Positions 61,154 through 64,000 of a stretch of 64,000 nucleotides of DNA are shown here, piece by piece. Each line of letters begins with the position of its first letter. Position 1 is the stretch's first letter. The translations under genes and the position numbers were made by a program. The DNA is from Flavobacterium sp. KACC 22761 (lineage in GTDB: Bacteria; Bacteroidota; Bacteroidia; Flavobacteriales; Flavobacteriaceae). The notes under the pieces are model-generated. The model was not told where the DNA came from, searched no databases, and worked only from the letters and a program-made list of their open reading frames with translations. The stretch lies in the NCBI RefSeq assembly GCF_034058155.1, contig NZ_CP139148.1, forward strand, positions 3,658,001 to 3,722,000, given 5' to 3'.

Positions 61154-62635
61154 ATGAATGCTATTGAGCCAACAACAAAACCAACAGAATCGGAGTGTTA
61201 CTTTTCTAAATTTAGAGAAAACACATTAGGAATTGAACATACTTTCGAATCGGTTTATGGAGAACAAAATTTGATTTATGCAGATTGGGTTGCCAGCGGA
61301 AGATTATACGTCCCGATTGAAGATATTATGCTCAATAAAGTTGGCCCAATGATTGCCAATACGCATTCGTTTTCTAGCCAAACCGGAAAAGCCTCGACTT
61401 ATGCATACCAGCAAGCTCGAGACATTATTAAAAAATCGGTTAATGCAAATCAGTCTGATGTTTTAGTGGCTACAGGAACCGGAATGACGGCAGCTTTGTC
61501 AAAATTGCAGCGCATTATTGGTTTGAGAAAAAATCATCACAAAGGAAATAATGACAAACCTGTAGTTTTTATTACGCACATGGAACATCATTCGAATCAG
61601 GTTTCTTGGTATGAAACCAATGCTGATGTCGTAATTTTGCCTCCAGATGAAAATAACTTAGTCGATCCCGCTATTCTTTCTTCAGAATTAAAAAAATATG
61701 CTAACAGAAGTGTAAAAATCGGTTCGTTTACGGCATGTTCGAATGTTACTGGAATTATTACGCCTTATCATGAATTAGCCAAAATCATGCATCAAAACGG
61801 TGGATTGTGCTTTGTAGATTTTGCCGCTTCGGCGCCTTACGTCAAAATCGATATGCATCCACAAGATCCAGAACAGCAATTAGATGCCATTTTCTTTTCG
61901 CCACATAAATTTTTGGGCGGACCGGGAACTTGCGGTGTTTTGGTTTTTAATGAAAAACTATATCAATCTGATTTTCCTGATAATCCAGGCGGAGGAAACG
62001 TAAAGTGGACAAATCCGTTGGGTAAATATTCATACAGCGATATAATTGAGGTAAGAGAAGATGGAGGAACTCCGGGATTTTTGCAAGTGATTCGAACTGC
62101 TTTGGCTTTGGAACTAAAAGAAAAAATGGGAGTTGAAAACATTGCAGAAAGGGAGAAAGAACTACTAGAGTTTTGTTTTTTTAAACTTCAAAAAATACAA
62201 GGATTGTCAATTTTGGGAGATTTAAAAAGCAAGCGAATAGGTTGTGTTTCATTTGTGATCGAAGATATTCACTATAATCTGATTGTAAGACTTTTAAATG
62301 ATCGTTTTGGAATTCAGGTTCGTGGCGGTTGGTCATGCGCGAGCACTTATGCGCACTATCTTTTTAATATCGACGAAAAGCGATCAAAGGCCATTACAAC
62401 TGAGTTGCTTCAGAAAAACCAGACGAATAAACCAGGCTGGGTTCGTTTGTCGCTTCATCCAATAATGACAAATGAAGAGCTTTCCTTTATTTGTAATGCA
62501 ATTCAGCAAGTGGCTTCAAATTATAAAAAATGGCAAAAAGATTATGAGTATAATCCTGTGACAAATGAGTTTGAAAATCCTAGAATTCAAGATACAATTG
62601 CAAGAGAAGTTAAGGAATGGTTTGATTTGGAATAG
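61154..62635 (+). CDS. Class V aminotransferase, cysteine-desulfurase-like
   Basis: 493 residues, longer than SufS (about 400). The PLP site is SPHKFLGGPGTCGV with Lys252, Asp222 (FVDFAAS) contacts the pyridine nitrogen, and THMEHHSNQVSW (141-152) lies over the cofactor. RGGWSCASTYAHYLF near 390-404 has Cys395 at the place of the catalytic Cys in SufS-type desulfurases. It may release sulfur from cysteine or act on a related amino acid. It follows the SAM riboswitch and precedes a methionine transporter, so a sulfur amino acid role is likely. Confidence 0.88.
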   Translation: MNAIEPTTKPTESECYFSKFRENTLGIEHTFESVYGEQNLIYADWVASGRLYVPIEDIMLNKVGPMIANTHSFSSQTGKASTYAYQQARDIIKKSVNANQSDVLVATGTGMTAALSKLQRIIGLRKNHHKGNNDKPVVFITHMEHHSNQVSWYETNADVVILPPDENNLVDPAILSSELKKYANRSVKIGSFTACSNVTGIITPYHELAKIMHQNGGLCFVDFAASAPYVKIDMHPQDPEQQLDAIFFSPHKFLGGPGTCGVLVFNEKLYQSDFPDNPGGGNVKWTNPLGKYSYSDIIEVREDGGTPGFLQVIRTALALELKEKMGVENIAEREKELLEFCFFKLQKIQGLSILGDLKSKRIGCVSFVIEDIHYNLIVRLLNDRFGIQVRGGWSCASTYAHYLFNIDEKRSKAITTELLQKNQTNKPGWVRLSLHPIMTNEELSFICNAIQQVASNYKKWQKDYEYNPVTNEFENPRIQDTIAREVKEWFDLE

Positions 62636-62700
62636 ATTTTTTGAAATGGATTAATAAAATAATCTATTATTTTGATAGGGTAATGAAAGTTTTTGTCGTT

Positions 62701-62735
62701 TTTGTACTGAAATTGAAAATAACTCTTTAAATTTG
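62701..62735 (+). promoter_or_regulatory. Promoter of the metN leader transcript
   Basis: TTTG at 62701-62704, a 23-bp spacer and TAAATTTG at 62728-62735. It puts the transcription start only a few bases before the ATG at 62744, so the leader ORF may be translated from a nearly leaderless mRNA. Confidence 0.6.
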
Positions 62736-62743
62736 CAACCACA

Positions 62744-62839
62744 ATGAGAAAAAACGACCAGAATATGAAGAATTATTACAACAGCAATATGATGTGCTGT
62801 AAAAGTGTAATGCAATTCATTGAGCTGGCTTCGATATAA
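62744..62839 (+). CDS. Putative Met/Cys attenuator leader peptide
   Basis: 31 residues, ATG at 62744 to TAA at 62837-62839. Residues 16-19 are Met-Met-Cys-Cys (ATG ATG TGC TGT) and there are five Met and two Cys in total, far above average. It lies directly before a strong terminator and the methionine-importer genes. In classical attenuation a ribosome that stalls at such codons when charged tRNA is scarce lets the antiterminator form. The sequence GGCTT (62827-62831) can pair with AAGCC (62862-62866), the left arm of the terminator, as a possible antiterminator. Confidence 0.65.
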   Translation: MRKNDQNMKNYYNSNMMCCKSVMQFIELASI

Positions 62840-62857
62840 AATGATATTATTTATTGC

Positions 62858-62899
62858 AAAAAAGCCTTTCATGAACAATTGAAAGGCTTTTTTGTTTTT
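62858..62899 (+). terminator. Attenuator terminator upstream of metN
   Basis: A perfect 13-bp stem (AAAAAAGCCTTTC / GAAAGGCTTTTTT), a 10-base loop and a T-rich tail. It lies 18 bp after the leader peptide stop and ends about 15 bp before the metN ATG, so transcription must read through it to reach the transporter. Confidence 0.88.
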
Positions 62900-62914
62900 A
62901 ACCCTAATTACGAA

Positions 62915-63946
62915 ATGATTGAATTAAAAAATGTAACCAAAACTTTTCACCAGAAAGATAGAGTTGTAACGGCTTTGTCTGATGTCTCGTTGAGAGTTCC
63001 GCCGGGGAAAATTTTTGGTGTTATTGGAACTTCGGGTGCGGGAAAAAGTACCTTGATCCGTTGTGTGAATTTGTTGGAAAGACCAACTTCGGGTGAAATT
63101 ATTGTGGATGGAAAGGCTTTGATGCAGTTATCAAATGCTGAATTGGCAATTGAAAGAAGAGAAATCGGAATGATTTTTCAGCATTTCAATTTATTGTCTT
63201 CTCGAACTGTTTTCGAAAATGTTGCATTTCCATTGGAATTGGCCGGAACTTCAAAAAGCGAAATCAAAACTCGCGTTTTAGAATTATTAGAATTGGTTGG
63301 TTTGGCAGAAAAAGCAAACGATTATCCAGCAAGTCTTTCGGGTGGGCAAAAACAAAGAGTTGCGATTGCGAGAACTTTGGCCAATAATCCAAAAGTATTA
63401 TTGTGTGATGAAGCAACAAGCGCTCTGGATCCTGCAACAACGCGTTCGATTTTGAATTTATTGAAAGACATCAACAAACGTTTGAATATTACCATTTTGC
63501 TGATTACGCATCAAATGGAAGTGGTAAAATCAATTTGTGATGAAGTTGCGGTCATTAGCCACGGAAAATTAATAGAACAAGGAAGTGTGGGAGAAATTTT
63601 TGCCGACCCAAAGCATGAATTGACCAAGGAATTCATTTCGTCTTCTCTGCATATTGAAGTTCCATCGGTTTATCAGGAAAAGTTGCAAAAAGAAGATAAC
63701 GGAAATCTGAATCCGTTATTGAAACTGGAAATGACAGGAAAATCGGTTAACGAGCCTGTAATTTCAGAAGTTTCAAGACTTTTTGATACTGATTTCAAGA
63801 TTGTTAGCGCACAAATGGATCAAGCAGGCGAGGTTAATTTTGGCGTTATGTTGATCGAACTTTCAGGAAAACGCGAAAATTATAACGCAGCGATTCAATA
63901 TTTTAATTCAAAACACATTAAAACAGAAATTATAGGTTATGTCTGA
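62915..63946 (+). CDS. metN: Methionine ABC importer ATP-binding protein
   Basis: 343 residues from the ATG at 62915 ([11 protein letters not shown]). An in-frame TTG at 62879 lies within the terminator hairpin and was rejected. Walker A is [12 protein letters not shown], the signature [14 protein letters not shown], and Walker [12 protein letters not shown]. After the ABC domain comes a C-terminal NIL/ACT-type domain (about 255-343), which in MetN binds methionine and inhibits transport. The permease gene overlaps its end by 8 bp. Confidence 0.95.
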   Translation: MIELKNVTKTFHQKDRVVTALSDVSLRVPPGKIFGVIGTSGAGKSTLIRCVNLLERPTSGEIIVDGKALMQLSNAELAIERREIGMIFQHFNLLSSRTVFENVAFPLELAGTSKSEIKTRVLELLELVGLAEKANDYPASLSGGQKQRVAIARTLANNPKVLLCDEATSALDPATTRSILNLLKDINKRLNITILLITHQMEVVKSICDEVAVISHGKLIEQGSVGEIFADPKHELTKEFISSSLHIEVPSVYQEKLQKEDNGNLNPLLKLEMTGKSVNEPVISEVSRLFDTDFKIVSAQMDQAGEVNFGVMLIELSGKRENYNAAIQYFNSKHIKTEIIGYV

Positions 63947-64000
63947 TTCAATTATAGATTTATTAGTAAAAGGAACTTGGGAAACCATTGTTATGACTTT
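63939..64000 (+). CDS. metI: Methionine ABC importer permease, 5' end (runs off the right edge)
   Basis: Only ~20 residues are visible, [20 protein letters not shown]. This fits the MetI N-terminus, where a short arm with a T-x-x-W/ETxxM pattern precedes the first membrane helix. Its start lies 8 bp inside metN. A MetQ substrate-binding protein gene is expected next. Confidence 0.8.
   Translation, partial: MSDSIIDLLVKGTWETIVMT

Overview
The window looks like chromosomal DNA of a Flavobacterium-type bacterium (Bacteroidota). It is AT-rich. Several promoters match the Bacteroidota sigma consensus TTG-N17-23-TAnnTTTG, Shine-Dalgarno sequences are weak, and the gene families (Pr6Pr membrane protein, OxyR, LytS/LytR pairs, SusC-like TonB receptor, Crp/Fnr-DoxX-YceI neighbourhood) fit that group. 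No rRNA, tRNA or CRISPR array was seen.

Layout. 1-6.8 kb: the 5' part of a LytS-type kinase, divergent from a three-gene RND efflux operon. 6.9-13 kb: a membrane protein, then a minus-strand extracytoplasmic redox cluster (ankyrin protein, DUF2271 protein, PepSY flavoreductase, ApbE flavin transferase). 13.3-20 kb: a Na+/H+ antiporter, a LacI regulator and an ECF sigma factor with YCII and AhpD-like partners. 20-25 kb: alcohol dehydrogenase, DoxX, a small membrane protein plus GNAT, and a TonB receptor. 25-29.3 kb: five minus-strand genes (SDR, TetR, MFS pump, thioesterase, TetR), each behind its own TetR-type palindrome, of two distinct sequence classes. 29.4-37.5 kb: CBM6 protein, HxlR, GNAT-MarR, OxyR, hydrolase, OsmC and a large repetitive lipoprotein.

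37.6-46.1 kb is a defence island: a toxin-antitoxin-chaperone module (HigB-like, HigA-like, SecB-like) next to a type I restriction-modification operon with an extra HEPN-motif gene between hsdS and hsdR. 46.4-59.5 kb is a stress and detoxification region (SDRs, cupin, epoxide-hydrolase-like enzyme, Ohr, DUF1223, LytS/LytR, ABC-F, DoxX, Crp/Fnr, YceI operon). Three of its promoters carry the same 21-bp-period direct repeat at a fixed distance from the -7 box. 59.7-64 kb is a sulfur region: SAM-I riboswitch, TlpA-like thioredoxin, cysteine-desulfurase-like enzyme and a MetN/MetI transporter. A short ORF with tandem Met-Met-Cys-Cys codons and a strong terminator precede metN.

The most interesting items are the putative Met/Cys attenuator before metN, the HEPN gene inside the hsd operon beside a chaperone-controlled toxin module, the shared direct-repeat promoter geometry, the two interleaved TetR operator classes, and a flavinylation-like motif in the DUF2271 protein. 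Intergenic regions also carry several families of palindromic repeats.
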